Position numbers and translations under genes: made by a program. Below, piece after piece: positions 22,873-30,003 of a stretch of DNA of 41,236 nucleotides. The notes beneath the pieces were generated by a model. That model saw only the letters and a list, made by a program, of their open reading frames with translations, did not search any database and was not told where the DNA came from. The first letter of the stretch is position 1. Each line of letters begins with the position of its first letter. This DNA comes from Mycobacterium sp. (GTDB lineage: Bacteria; Actinomycetota; Actinomycetes; Mycobacteriales; Mycobacteriaceae), in the NCBI GenBank assembly GCA_025966225.1, contig JAOPVI010000275.1, positions 1 through 41,236 of the forward strand. The letters are read 5' to 3'.

Positions 22873-23955
22873 TCAGAATCGCGGGTGTTGTCCGACGAGT
22901 TGCGTGCGCGGCTCGCCCTTCTTGCCCTTCTTGACGACGCCAAGCGTCCAGCAATCGAGGTGGCGAGCCGTCAGGATCGCAAGGGCCCGGTCGGTGTCTT
23001 CTGGCGCGACCACGGCGACCATGCCGATGCCCATGTTGAACGTCTTGTCCATCTCGGACCGCTCGATGCGGCCGCGCTGGGCGATCATGGCGAACACCGG
23101 GGCGGGTGTCCAAGTGCCCCTGTCCATCTCCGCGATCAGGCCGTTGGGAACCACGCGCTCGAGATTGCCTGCCAAACCACCACCCGTGACGTGGCAGAAC
23201 ACGCGAACCTGCGTCTCCGCCGCCAGTGCGAGGCAGTCCTTGGCATAGATCCGGGTGGGCTCCAGCAGCTCTTCCCCAAGCGTGCGACCGAACTCCTCGA
23301 CGTGACCGTTGAGGTCCATCCGGTCGATCTCCAACAGCACCTTGCGGGCCAGGGAGTACCCGTTGGAGTGCAACCCGGTCGACGACATCGCGATGATCAC
23401 GTCGCCCGGCTTGACGCGTTCGGGTCCGAGCACGTCATCGGCTTCGACGACGCCGACACCGGTGGCCGATACGTCGTAGTGGTCTGGCGGCATGACACCG
23501 GGATGCTCCGCGGTCTCACCGCCGAGCAGCGCGCAGCCGGCCATCACGCAGCCGTCGGCGATGCCGGACACGATCTCGGCGACTCGCTCGGGCACGGTGC
23601 GGCCAACGGCGATGTAGTCCTGGAGGAACAGCGGCTCCGCGCCGCAGACGACGAGGTCGTCGACGACCATGGCGACGAGGTCCAGCCCGACGGTGTCGTG
23701 CTTGTCCATGGCCTGGGCGATGACCAGCTTGGTGCCCACCCCGTCGGTCGACGACGCAAGCACCGGCTCGCGGTACCCCCCGCGCAGGGCGAACATTCCT
23801 GCGAAGCCGCCAAGGCCGCCTCGCACCTCGGGTCTGGTGGCCTTCTTCGCCAGCGGTTTGAACAATTCGACGGCGCGATCCCCCGCGTCTATGTCCACTC
23901 CGGCCGAGGCGTAGGAGGTGCCGGCACGTCCTTCGGCTCGCTTGCCCTCGCTCAT
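22873..23955 (-). CDS. purM: Phosphoribosylformylglycinamidine cyclo-ligase PurM
   Basis: 360 residues. It closes the imidazole ring of AIR from FGAM using ATP, step five of purine synthesis. Family landmarks: TSYASAGVDIDAGDRAVE at the start, STDGVGTKL, the VAMVVDDLVVCGAEPLFLQDY metal/ATP segment, GCALLGGETAEHPG, and CHVTGGGLAGNLERVVP. The ATG at 23953-23955 lies 8 nt after a TAGCCT -10 and has no ribosome site, so it appears leaderless; a longer frame to 24009 has no support. It is separate from purF here by about 1.6 kb, with a cupin and an NAD(P)-binding gene on the other strand in between. Confidence 0.96.
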   Translation of the reverse strand: MSEGKRAEGRAGTSYASAGVDIDAGDRAVELFKPLAKKATRPEVRGGLGGFAGMFALRGGYREPVLASSTDGVGTKLVIAQAMDKHDTVGLDLVAMVVDDLVVCGAEPLFLQDYIAVGRTVPERVAEIVSGIADGCVMAGCALLGGETAEHPGVMPPDHYDVSATGVGVVEADDVLGPERVKPGDVIIAMSSTGLHSNGYSLARKVLLEIDRMDLNGHVEEFGRTLGEELLEPTRIYAKDCLALAAETQVRVFCHVTGGGLAGNLERVVPNGLIAEMDRGTWTPAPVFAMIAQRGRIERSEMDKTFNMGIGMVAVVAPEDTDRALAILTARHLDCWTLGVVKKGKKGEPRTQLVGQHPRF

Positions 23956-23963
23956 CGCGCCCA

Positions 23964-23969
23964 AGGCTA
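23964..23969 (-). promoter_or_regulatory. -10 (TAGCCT) of leaderless purM
   Basis: On the minus strand TAGCCT, 8 nt, then the purM ATG. No purine-rich ribosome site intervenes. Confidence 0.45.
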
Positions 23970-24060
23970 CCGGTCGCCACGACAACCGTGCACGCGCCAC
24001 CGCCGGCAAATTGTCGGTCCACCACCCGCGGGGGTACGGCGTGTGACACGCTCAGCGCTC

Positions 24061-24495
24061 ATGAACGGACTTCGCCTGCTCGCCCCTGCTACCGCCATGG
24101 CCATCCTGAGCTCGCTCGGATCCGTCCCGACGGCCGCCGCGACGCCTGGCATCGACGTCGCGGCGGAGACGATCTCCCAGGCCATCTTCCACGGGCACGA
24201 CTACGTGACGAGGCAAATCACCATCCAGCCCGGCGGAAGTACGGGTTGGCACTGGCATGCGGGCGAGGTGTACGGCGTGATCCGGGAGGGCACGCTGACG
24301 CACTACGCCGCGGACTGCTCGGTCGACGGAGTGTTCCCGACGGGCAGTCCCGTGACGGAGGCCACCGGCTCGAACCACGTGCACCTCGGCCGGAACCTCG
24401 GTCCCGATCCGCTGGTGATGTGGGTGAACTACGTCGAGCCAGCGGGCGGGCCGCTCGCCACCAGCGTGCCGAATCCCGGCTGCGAATTCGAATGA
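24061..24495 (+). CDS. Secreted cupin-domain protein
   Basis: 144 residues. A signal peptide (MNGLRLLAPATAMAILSSLG, cleavage likely after TAAA) precedes a single cupin barrel. The metal-ligand motif is GWHWHAGEVYGVIREGTLTHY with three histidines or glutamate in the first cupin motif; the second motif is around GSNHVHLGRN. Two cysteines (DCSVDG and NPGCEFE) probably form a disulphide. A GTG at 24043 would add six residues and has GGGGG upstream; the start is therefore uncertain. It is divergent from purM. Small exported cupins of this type are common in mycobacteria, but the substrate is unknown. Confidence 0.82.
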   Translation: MNGLRLLAPATAMAILSSLGSVPTAAATPGIDVAAETISQAIFHGHDYVTRQITIQPGGSTGWHWHAGEVYGVIREGTLTHYAADCSVDGVFPTGSPVTEATGSNHVHLGRNLGPDPLVMWVNYVEPAGGPLATSVPNPGCEFE

Positions 24496-24510
24496 CCCAT
24501 AGCGGGTAAT

Positions 24511-24561
24511 CCATCAGTACGGCAGCTCCGAATGCCTTCGCAGGCGGCCCGTTACTGATGG
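24511..24561 (+). promoter_or_regulatory. Inverted repeat ending in the ribosome site of the NAD(P)-binding gene
   Basis: CCATCAGTACGG (24511-24522) pairs with CCGTTACTGATGG (24549-24561) with a single bulged base. The right arm ends inside GGAGGAG (24560-24566), the ribosome site of the TTG start at 24569. The fold would partly mask that site. Confidence 0.5.
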
Positions 24562-24568
24562 AGGAGTT

Positions 24569-25567
24569 TTGTCGGATTCCAACACCCGTTGTCTGGTGAC
24601 CGGGGCAACCGGGTACATCGGCGGGCACCTGATCCCCGTATTGCTCGAACGAGGCCACACCGTGCGCGCGCTGGCGCGTAACCCCGACAAGTTGAACGAC
24701 GCGCCCTGGCGCGAGCGAGTCGAGGTGGCCAGGGGCGACCTCGGCGATCCCGATTCGTTGACGGCGGCGTTTGACGACGTCGACGTCGTCTACTACCTGG
24801 TGCACTCGATGGGCACGTCGTCCGACTTCGTGTCCGAGGAAGCCAAGGCGGCTCGCAACGTCGTGACCGCCGCGCAGCAGGCCGGAGTGAAACGGATCGT
24901 CTACCTGTCGGGGCTTCATCCCGACGGCGACGTCGCCGACCTGTCTCCACATCTGAGGTCGCGGACGGCGGTCGGCGACATCCTCATCGAGTCCGGCATC
25001 GAGTCCGGCATTGAGGCCGTCGTGCTTCAGGCTGGCATCGTCGTCGGGTCCGGGTCGGCGGCGTTCGAGATGATCAGGCACCTGACCGACCGGCTACCGG
25101 TGATGACGACACCGAAGTGGGTGAGCAACAAGATCCAGCCCATCGCCATCGACGACGTGCTGCACTACCTCGTCGAAGCCGCCACGGCGCCGATATCCGA
25201 ATCCCGCACCTGGGACGTAGGCGGTCCGGACGTGCTGGAGTACGGCGAGGCGATGCAGGTCTACGCCGACGTGGCCGGGCTCAGCAAGCGGATCATCATC
25301 GTGTTGCCCCTGCTGACCCCTTCGCTCGCCAGCTGGTGGGTGGGGCTGGTGACCCCGATCCCGTCGGGGCTGGCACGTCCGCTGGTCGAGTCTCTGCACT
25401 GCGACGCGGTGGTCTCCGAGCACGACGTCGATGGTGTCATTCCGCCGCCACCTGGCGGTCGGGCCGGCTACCGAGCTGCAGTGATCAAGGCGTTGCAGAG
25501 TGACGGCACCGCGTCACAGGGTGGACGCAGACATCTGGCTAGGCTGAGTTCGCCTGCGCCGCAGTAG
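24569..25567 (+). CDS. NAD(P)-binding atypical SDR (NmrA/DUF2867-type)
   Basis: A 332-residue extended/atypical short-chain dehydrogenase. The glycine-rich loop TGATGYIGGHLIP (about residues 11-23) binds NAD(P); ARGDLGDPDSL and VYYLVHSMG follow the Rossmann order, with YLSGLHPDG after the fourth strand. The classical Y-x-x-x-K is not evident, so catalysis as a reductase is not assured. A small internal duplication gives IESGIESGIE at about residue 145. The TTG start is supported by GGAGGAG three nt upstream; no ATG or GTG lies nearby. Near residues 245-270 is a hydrophobic stretch (IIIVLPLLTPSLASWWVGLV) typical of the subgroup. Convergent with purF, 18 nt between. Confidence 0.85.
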   Translation: MSDSNTRCLVTGATGYIGGHLIPVLLERGHTVRALARNPDKLNDAPWRERVEVARGDLGDPDSLTAAFDDVDVVYYLVHSMGTSSDFVSEEAKAARNVVTAAQQAGVKRIVYLSGLHPDGDVADLSPHLRSRTAVGDILIESGIESGIEAVVLQAGIVVGSGSAAFEMIRHLTDRLPVMTTPKWVSNKIQPIAIDDVLHYLVEAATAPISESRTWDVGGPDVLEYGEAMQVYADVAGLSKRIIIVLPLLTPSLASWWVGLVTPIPSGLARPLVESLHCDAVVSEHDVDGVIPPPPGGRAGYRAAVIKALQSDGTASQGGRRHLARLSSPAPQ

Positions 25568-25585
25568 TTCTCAGAGCCGACGCTT

Positions 25586-27115
25586 TCAGGGCCTACGCAA
25601 CGCCGAGACGTTGTCGTTGTCGGTCACCGGAGCATTGCTGCGCGCGGTGTTGGCCAACATGTGCTCGATGACGTTCTTGCCGAGCGCGGACTCGCCTGGT
25701 AGCTCGATCGGGTAGTTGCCGTCGAAGCACGCCGAGCACAACCGGGTCGCCGGTTGCTCGGTGGCGGCGATCATGCCCTGCCTGCTGATGTAGCCGAGGG
25801 AGTCGGCACCGATGGCGCGTCGCACGCCGTCGACCATGTTTTCCTCGTCGGCGCCGATGCTGGACGCATTCGCGATGAGCTCGGCCGGAGTGGCGAAGTC
25901 GATGCCGTAGAAGCAGGGCCACTTCACCGGTGGCGAAGCGATCCGCACGTGCACCTCGAGGGCGCCTGCCTCACGCAGCATCCGGATCAGCGCACGCTGA
26001 GTGTTGCCGCGCACGATCGAGTCGTCGACGACGATCAGGCGCTTGCCGCGGATGACTTCCTTGAGCGGGTTGAGCTTCAGCCGGATGCCCAACTGGCGGA
26101 TGGTCTGCGACGGCTGGATGAAGGTGCGGCCCACGTAGGCGTTCTTCATCAGCCCCTGTCCGTAGGGGATGCCCGACCCCTGGGCGTAGCCGACGGCCGC
26201 CGGGGTGCCGGACTCAGGGACGCCGATCACCAGGTCGGCTTCGACGGGCTTCTCGGCGGCGAGCCTGCGGCCGATGTCGACGCGGGTGCCGTGCACCGAC
26301 CGGCCGGCGATGATGCTGTCGGGACGGGCCAGGTAGACGTACTCGAAGACGCAGGCCTTGGGAGTCGGGTTGGCGAAGCGGGTGGACCGCACGCCGTCGG
26401 CGTCGATCGCCAGGAGTTCGCCGGGTTCGATGTCCCGTACGAAGGACGCACCGACGATGTCCAGCGCCGCAGTCTCCGATGCGACGACCCAGCCGCGGTC
26501 GAGCCGGCCGAGGGAAAGCGGCCGCACCCCGTGAGGGTCGCGGGCCGCGTAGAGCGTGTTCTCGTCCATGAACGTCAGGCAGAACGCGCCGCGGACCGTC
26601 GGCAGCAGCTCGAGGGCGGCCTGTTCGAGGGTGGCGTCGGCGGCGCCGTGGGCCAGCAGCGCTCCGAGGATGTCGGAGTCGGTGGTCGCCGCGGGTGCGC
26701 CGCGGGTGCTGATGAGTCCTGCCTCCCGCGCGCGGGTCGCCAAATCAGTGGCGTTGACCAGGTTTCCGTTGTGACCGAGTGCGACGCCCGTGCCCGCGGC
26801 GGTGTTGCGAAACACCGGCTGGGCGTTCTCCCACGTCGTGGAGCCCGTGGTGGAATACCGGCAGTGGCCGATCGCGACGTGTCCGTGCATTGCAGCCAGC
26901 GTCTGCTCGTCGAAGACCTGGCTGACCAGCCCTAGATCCTTGAACACCAACACCTGCGAGCCGTCGGCGACGGCGATGCCCGCCGCCTCCTGGCCACGGT
27001 GTTGCAGCGCATAGAGGCCGTAGTAAGTGAGCTTCGCCACTTCTTCGCCGGGAGCCCAGACGCCGAAGACGCCACACTCTTCTTTCGGGTCGTCTTCTGG
27101 GGGCTCGACGGTCAC
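25586..27115 (-). CDS. purF: Amidophosphoribosyltransferase PurF (Fe-S type)
   Basis: Makes phosphoribosylamine from PRPP and glutamine, the committed step of purine synthesis. 509 residues from GTG 27113-27115, behind AGGGAG. A 13-residue propeptide (VTVEPPEDDPKEE) precedes the nucleophile Cys14 in ECGVFGVW, as in Bacillus-type enzymes that are processed to expose the cysteine. The PRPP loop is LIVVDDSIVRGNTQRALI. Cysteines at ACVFEYVY, WPCFYGIDFA and the pair LCSACFDG match the 4Fe-4S ligands of the B. subtilis class, absent in E. coli PurF. A TAGACT -10 lies at 27153-27158. Rv0808 is the counterpart. Confidence 0.97.
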   Translation of the reverse strand: MTVEPPEDDPKEECGVFGVWAPGEEVAKLTYYGLYALQHRGQEAAGIAVADGSQVLVFKDLGLVSQVFDEQTLAAMHGHVAIGHCRYSTTGSTTWENAQPVFRNTAAGTGVALGHNGNLVNATDLATRAREAGLISTRGAPAATTDSDILGALLAHGAADATLEQAALELLPTVRGAFCLTFMDENTLYAARDPHGVRPLSLGRLDRGWVVASETAALDIVGASFVRDIEPGELLAIDADGVRSTRFANPTPKACVFEYVYLARPDSIIAGRSVHGTRVDIGRRLAAEKPVEADLVIGVPESGTPAAVGYAQGSGIPYGQGLMKNAYVGRTFIQPSQTIRQLGIRLKLNPLKEVIRGKRLIVVDDSIVRGNTQRALIRMLREAGALEVHVRIASPPVKWPCFYGIDFATPAELIANASSIGADEENMVDGVRRAIGADSLGYISRQGMIAATEQPATRLCSACFDGNYPIELPGESALGKNVIEHMLANTARSNAPVTDNDNVSALRRP

Positions 27116-27152
27116 AGTGGCTGCTCCCTGGGGGCGGTGGGTGACGTTGTTC

Positions 27153-27158
27153 AGTCTA
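27153..27158 (-). promoter_or_regulatory. -10 (TAGACT) of purF
   Basis: On the minus strand; predicts a start near 27146 and a 30-nt leader containing AGGGAG before the purF GTG. Confidence 0.45.
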
Positions 27159-27235
27159 CGGGCTGATGCCGCCGTTCGCGGAATCAGACATGGCACCCAA
27201 CGACGGTGTCAGCAAAATCAACGCCGCCGCGCCCA

Positions 27236-27310
27236 CATTCATTTCGCCGGCCCGCCGACGCATTCAGCTCGTCAGCCCGCCGACGCTTTCAGCTCGTCAG
27301 CCCGCCGACG
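27236..27310. repeat. Three tandem 25-bp repeats over the 3' end of the sterol-carrier-like gene
   Basis: Units at 27236-27260, 27261-27285 and 27286-27310. Units 2 and 3 differ at one base; unit 1 differs from unit 2 at four. Unit 3 contains the stop codon and the final codons of the gene at 27289, so the array is a duplication of that gene's end extending downstream. Confidence 0.9.
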
Positions 27311-27684
27311 ACGGGCAACCAGTCGGCGAGCTCGACCGCCCGTGCCCCGGACAGCCGCAACGACCCGTCGGCGACGGCATCGGGCAGCACGCGCAGGCCG
27401 GTGGCCAGCAGCAGCCAGGTGCGCGGATCGGTCTCGGCGACGTTCGGCGGGTTGCCCCGCGTGTGGCTGAGGCCCGATATGCATTGCACCGCAACGAATG
27501 GCGGAACCCTGAGCTCGACCGTCGCGCCAGGGGCCAACGCGGCGAGCGTACGAGCGGTGAGCCGGACCGCCTCGCCGAGGCTGGCGCGGTCGGGCGCGGG
27601 CGAAGTGTCGTCAAGGAGCCAGTCGGCAACGGCCGACACGGACGCGCGAGTCTTCGTCGGATCCGCAGTACGCCGGGCGGCCAT
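27289..27684 (-). CDS. Sterol-carrier-family protein (Rv0807-like)
   Basis: 131 residues, matching Rv0807 (129). The segments RASLGEAVRLTARTLAALAP, ATVELRVPPFVAVQCI and the terminal DGSLRLSGARAVELADWLPV form the actinobacterial SCP-like domain; the final motif resembles the lipid-cavity-closing end of SCP2 folds. No signal peptide, so it is likely cytosolic. A conserved run TDPRTWLLLATG carries the hydrophobic core. It follows the same strand as purF upstream of it. It is divergent from the MCE gene, with starts 19 nt apart. The 3' end is covered by 25-bp tandem repeats. The ligand is unknown. Confidence 0.82.
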   Translation of the reverse strand: MAARRTADPTKTRASVSAVADWLLDDTSPAPDRASLGEAVRLTARTLAALAPGATVELRVPPFVAVQCISGLSHTRGNPPNVAETDPRTWLLLATGLRVLPDAVADGSLRLSGARAVELADWLPVVGGLTS

Positions 27685-27703
27685 ACCCTAGTGTGCCTGG
27701 GAA

Positions 27704-28924
27704 ATGTCGCGAAATCCGGCCATCGACCGCCACCACCCTCCATACAAGCTGGCAGGTGCGGTGCTCTTGATAGTCCTCGCAGCCGTTGGCACGTTGATAT
27801 GGCTCCAGTTCCGGGGCGCCTTCACGTCACGCACCAACCTGACAGTGGTATCTCCGCGGGCCGGCCTGGTCGTGGATCCCGGTTCGAAGGTCACGCTCAA
27901 CGGCGTCGAGATCGGCCGGGTGATGGGACTCTCGACGGCCGAGGTCGACGGCGTCGAACAGGCGCAGATCGCACTCGAAGTAGATCCGCGGTATGTGCAT
28001 CTGATCCCGGCCAACGTCGTCGCCGACGTCAGGGCCAGCACCGTCTTCGGGAACAAGTACATCGCCTTCAGTTCACCGGAAGACGCTTCGCCACAACAGG
28101 TTGCGGACAATGCGATTATTCGCGCGCAGTCGGTCACCACCGAGTTCAACACGTTGTTCGAGACGGTCACGGACATCGCGGAGAAGGTCGATCCGATCAA
28201 GCTGAACCAGACGTTGACCGCGACGGCCCAGGCGCTGACGGGGCTGGGCTCCAGGTTTGGGCAATCGATCGACGACGCCAACGTGATCCTCGACGACGTC
28301 AATCCGCGAATGCCACAGCTGCGCAACGACATCGCGCAGACGGCCATCCTCGCCGACGTGTATGCCGACGCATCCGCGGACCTGTTCGAGGGGCTCGACG
28401 CTGCCGCGACCACCGCGCGCACGCTCAACGACCAGCGGCACGACGTCGACGCCGCCTTGATGGCAGCGGTCGGATTTGGCAGCACCGCGGCGGACACGTT
28501 CGAGCGCGCCGGGCCGTACCTGGTGCGCAGCGCGGCAGACCTCGTCCCGACGACGAAGCTGCTCGACGACTACCGCGGAATGATCTTGTGCACCATTCGG
28601 AACTACAGCGAGGTTGGGCCGCTCATCGCAAGGTCGCTCGGTGGGAACGGATACTCGCTGGCCCAATACGGCACGCTGCTCGGCTTCGGCGCGGGCAACC
28701 CGTTCGTCTACCCGGACAATTTGCCGCGCATCAACGCGCGCGGTGGTCCAGAGGGCCGCCCCGGATGCTGGCAGAAGGTGACGCGCCACCTGTACCCGGC
28801 GCCGTATCTGGTGATGGACACCGGGTTCGACCTCGCTCCGTACAACCACGTCGAGTTGGGCCAACCGATCGCCAACGACTACGTATGGGGCCGCCAGGTC
28901 GGCGAGCAGACCATCAACCCGTGA
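27704..28924 (+). CDS. Orphan MCE-family (MlaD-domain) lipid-transport protein
   Basis: A 406-residue protein. One N-terminal membrane helix (about residues 16-36, AGAVLLIVLAAVGTLIW) anchors it; the MCE/MlaD domain follows (about 44-120) with LTVVSPRAGLVVDPGSKVTL and NGVEIGRV. The following helical region (about 140-280) resembles Mce proteins, which form a tube through the periplasm. The C-terminus with NPFVYPDNLPRIN and RPGCWQKVT is typical of mycobacterial MceA-type subunits. Usual mce operons have two YrbE permeases and six Mce genes; none is next to this gene. The ATG has GGGAA close upstream and possible -10 elements TACCCT or TAGTGT (27684-27694). Confidence 0.9.
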   Translation: MSRNPAIDRHHPPYKLAGAVLLIVLAAVGTLIWLQFRGAFTSRTNLTVVSPRAGLVVDPGSKVTLNGVEIGRVMGLSTAEVDGVEQAQIALEVDPRYVHLIPANVVADVRASTVFGNKYIAFSSPEDASPQQVADNAIIRAQSVTTEFNTLFETVTDIAEKVDPIKLNQTLTATAQALTGLGSRFGQSIDDANVILDDVNPRMPQLRNDIAQTAILADVYADASADLFEGLDAAATTARTLNDQRHDVDAALMAAVGFGSTAADTFERAGPYLVRSAADLVPTTKLLDDYRGMILCTIRNYSEVGPLIARSLGGNGYSLAQYGTLLGFGAGNPFVYPDNLPRINARGGPEGRPGCWQKVTRHLYPAPYLVMDTGFDLAPYNHVELGQPIANDYVWGRQVGEQTINP

Positions 28925-28927
28925 CGG

Positions 28928-28958
28928 TTGACCTCAAGCTTTCTTGAGGTCCTACCGT
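28928..28958 (+). promoter_or_regulatory. Promoter with an embedded palindrome, PPOX-type gene
   Basis: TTGACC (28928-28933), 19 bp, TACCGT (28953-28958), then 6 nt to ATG 28965 (leaderless). Between the two elements lies ACCTCAAG-CTTT-CTTGAGGT (28931-28950), a perfect 8-bp inverted repeat. Such a position is ideal for a repressor; it could also terminate the MCE transcript. Confidence 0.6.
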
Positions 28959-28964
28959 TTGCGC

Positions 28965-29393
28965 ATGACGTTCAAACAACACGAGATCGAATTCATGCAG
29001 GGCGCCGAGCTCGGCAGGTTGGCCACCGTCCAACCCGACGGCACCCCACAGGCCAGCCCGGTCGGATTCACCTTCAACGAAGAACTCGGAACCATCGACG
29101 TTTCGGGCTATCGGATGTCGAAGAGCCGGAAGTTCCGGAACCTCGCCACCAATCCCAACGTCGCCTTCGTGGTCGACGACATCGTCTCCCGCGACCCGTG
29201 GCGGGTGCGGTGTCTGGAGATCCGCGGTACCGCCACGCAGGCGCAGGCGCAGGCAGAGGCTGCGGTGGGCGCGGCCGGCGACGAGCTCGATACCGCGATC
29301 ATTCGGATTACCCCGCGCCGCATCATCGCCTTCGGTATCGATGACCCCGAAACGGAGCCGCACCAGTTGAAGACGGACGCCCGCGACGCCTGA
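28965..29393 (+). CDS. PPOX-class F420/FMN-dependent split-barrel oxidoreductase
   Basis: 142 residues. A pyridoxamine-phosphate-oxidase-like split beta-barrel: RLATVQPDGTPQASPVGFTF, then SKSRKFRNLATNPNVAFVVDD and RCLEIRGTA, the layout of the small mycobacterial F420-dependent family (compare Rv1155-like proteins). Family members reduce F420 or FMN or bind haem; the exact cofactor cannot be fixed by eye. The ATG at 28965 is preferred to the TTG at 28944, since a -10 stands 6 nt before it. The 3' end overlaps the convergent CPBP protease gene by 71 bp. Confidence 0.85.
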   Translation: MTFKQHEIEFMQGAELGRLATVQPDGTPQASPVGFTFNEELGTIDVSGYRMSKSRKFRNLATNPNVAFVVDDIVSRDPWRVRCLEIRGTATQAQAQAEAAVGAAGDELDTAIIRITPRRIIAFGIDDPETEPHQLKTDARDA

Positions 29394-30003
29394 GCTGGAC
29401 TGCGTGGGCTGCGACGGCCCCGGCCTCGTTGCTCGCCAGGTGCGCGAGCATGGGGGCGAGCAGGCTGCCCGACCGCGAGTGCAGCCAGCCGAACGCCCAG
29501 CCCGCCGCTCCCGTTACGAGCACCGTGCCGACGACCGGCTCCCCCGCGCCGCGGGCATCGGCAACGTGCGACAGCGCGAAGGCGGTGGCCTGCAACAGCC
29601 GACCCCACCTCCGCCCGAACGCCTCGGCGGCCAGCGTGCCAAGCGCCCCGCGGAAGGCCGCTTCCTCGGACCACACGGTGCCGACCGGGATCCGAATCAG
29701 GAGCCATCCGGTCACCGGCTCCGGTAGCTCGCGTTCGGCCATTGCCTCACGCACCCGAGGCAGCGCCGTGGCCGCCGCGACCCCAGCCGAGACGACGGCG
29801 GCCGCCACGACACCAAGCCGCAGCCCACGCCAGAGCTCGGGCGGGCGCAACCCGAGCGGCGCATTCACCACCGCGACCAGCCCGGCACTCCCGGCGGCAT
29901 GCAACGGCACCAGCGCCCGGGCCGGCACCCGCGGGGCGACCAGTCCACTCCACGCCACCAATCCCGCGGCCAGCCCAACCGCACGAATTCGCTCACTGGC
30001 CAC
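29323..30003 (-). CDS. CPBP-family intramembrane metalloprotease-like protein (Rv0804-like)
   Basis: 226 residues with about six hydrophobic helices. The three CPBP/Abi motifs are present: EEAAFRG (E-E-x-x-x-R), FALSHVAD (F-x-x-x-H) and HLASNEAG (H-x-x-x-N), the residues that hold zinc in Rce1-type proteases. Rv0804 (209 residues) is the counterpart near purL. The GTG at 30001-30003 shares one base with the stop of the upstream hydrolase gene, so translation is coupled. The last 24 codons are Arg/Ser-rich and antisense to the 3' end of the PPOX gene. The substrate and any role in protecting the cell are unknown. Confidence 0.85.
   Translation of the reverse strand: MASERIRAVGLAAGLVAWSGLVAPRVPARALVPLHAAGSAGLVAVVNAPLGLRPPELWRGLRLGVVAAAVVSAGVAAATALPRVREAMAERELPEPVTGWLLIRIPVGTVWSEEAAFRGALGTLAAEAFGRRWGRLLQATAFALSHVADARGAGEPVVGTVLVTGAAGWAFGWLHSRSGSLLAPMLAHLASNEAGAVAAHAVQLRRRGRPSSTGAAPFRGHRYRRR

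Noticed and set aside
27236-27310. CRISPR array
   Set aside because: The 25-bp units are directly adjacent with no spacers and extend from a coding end.
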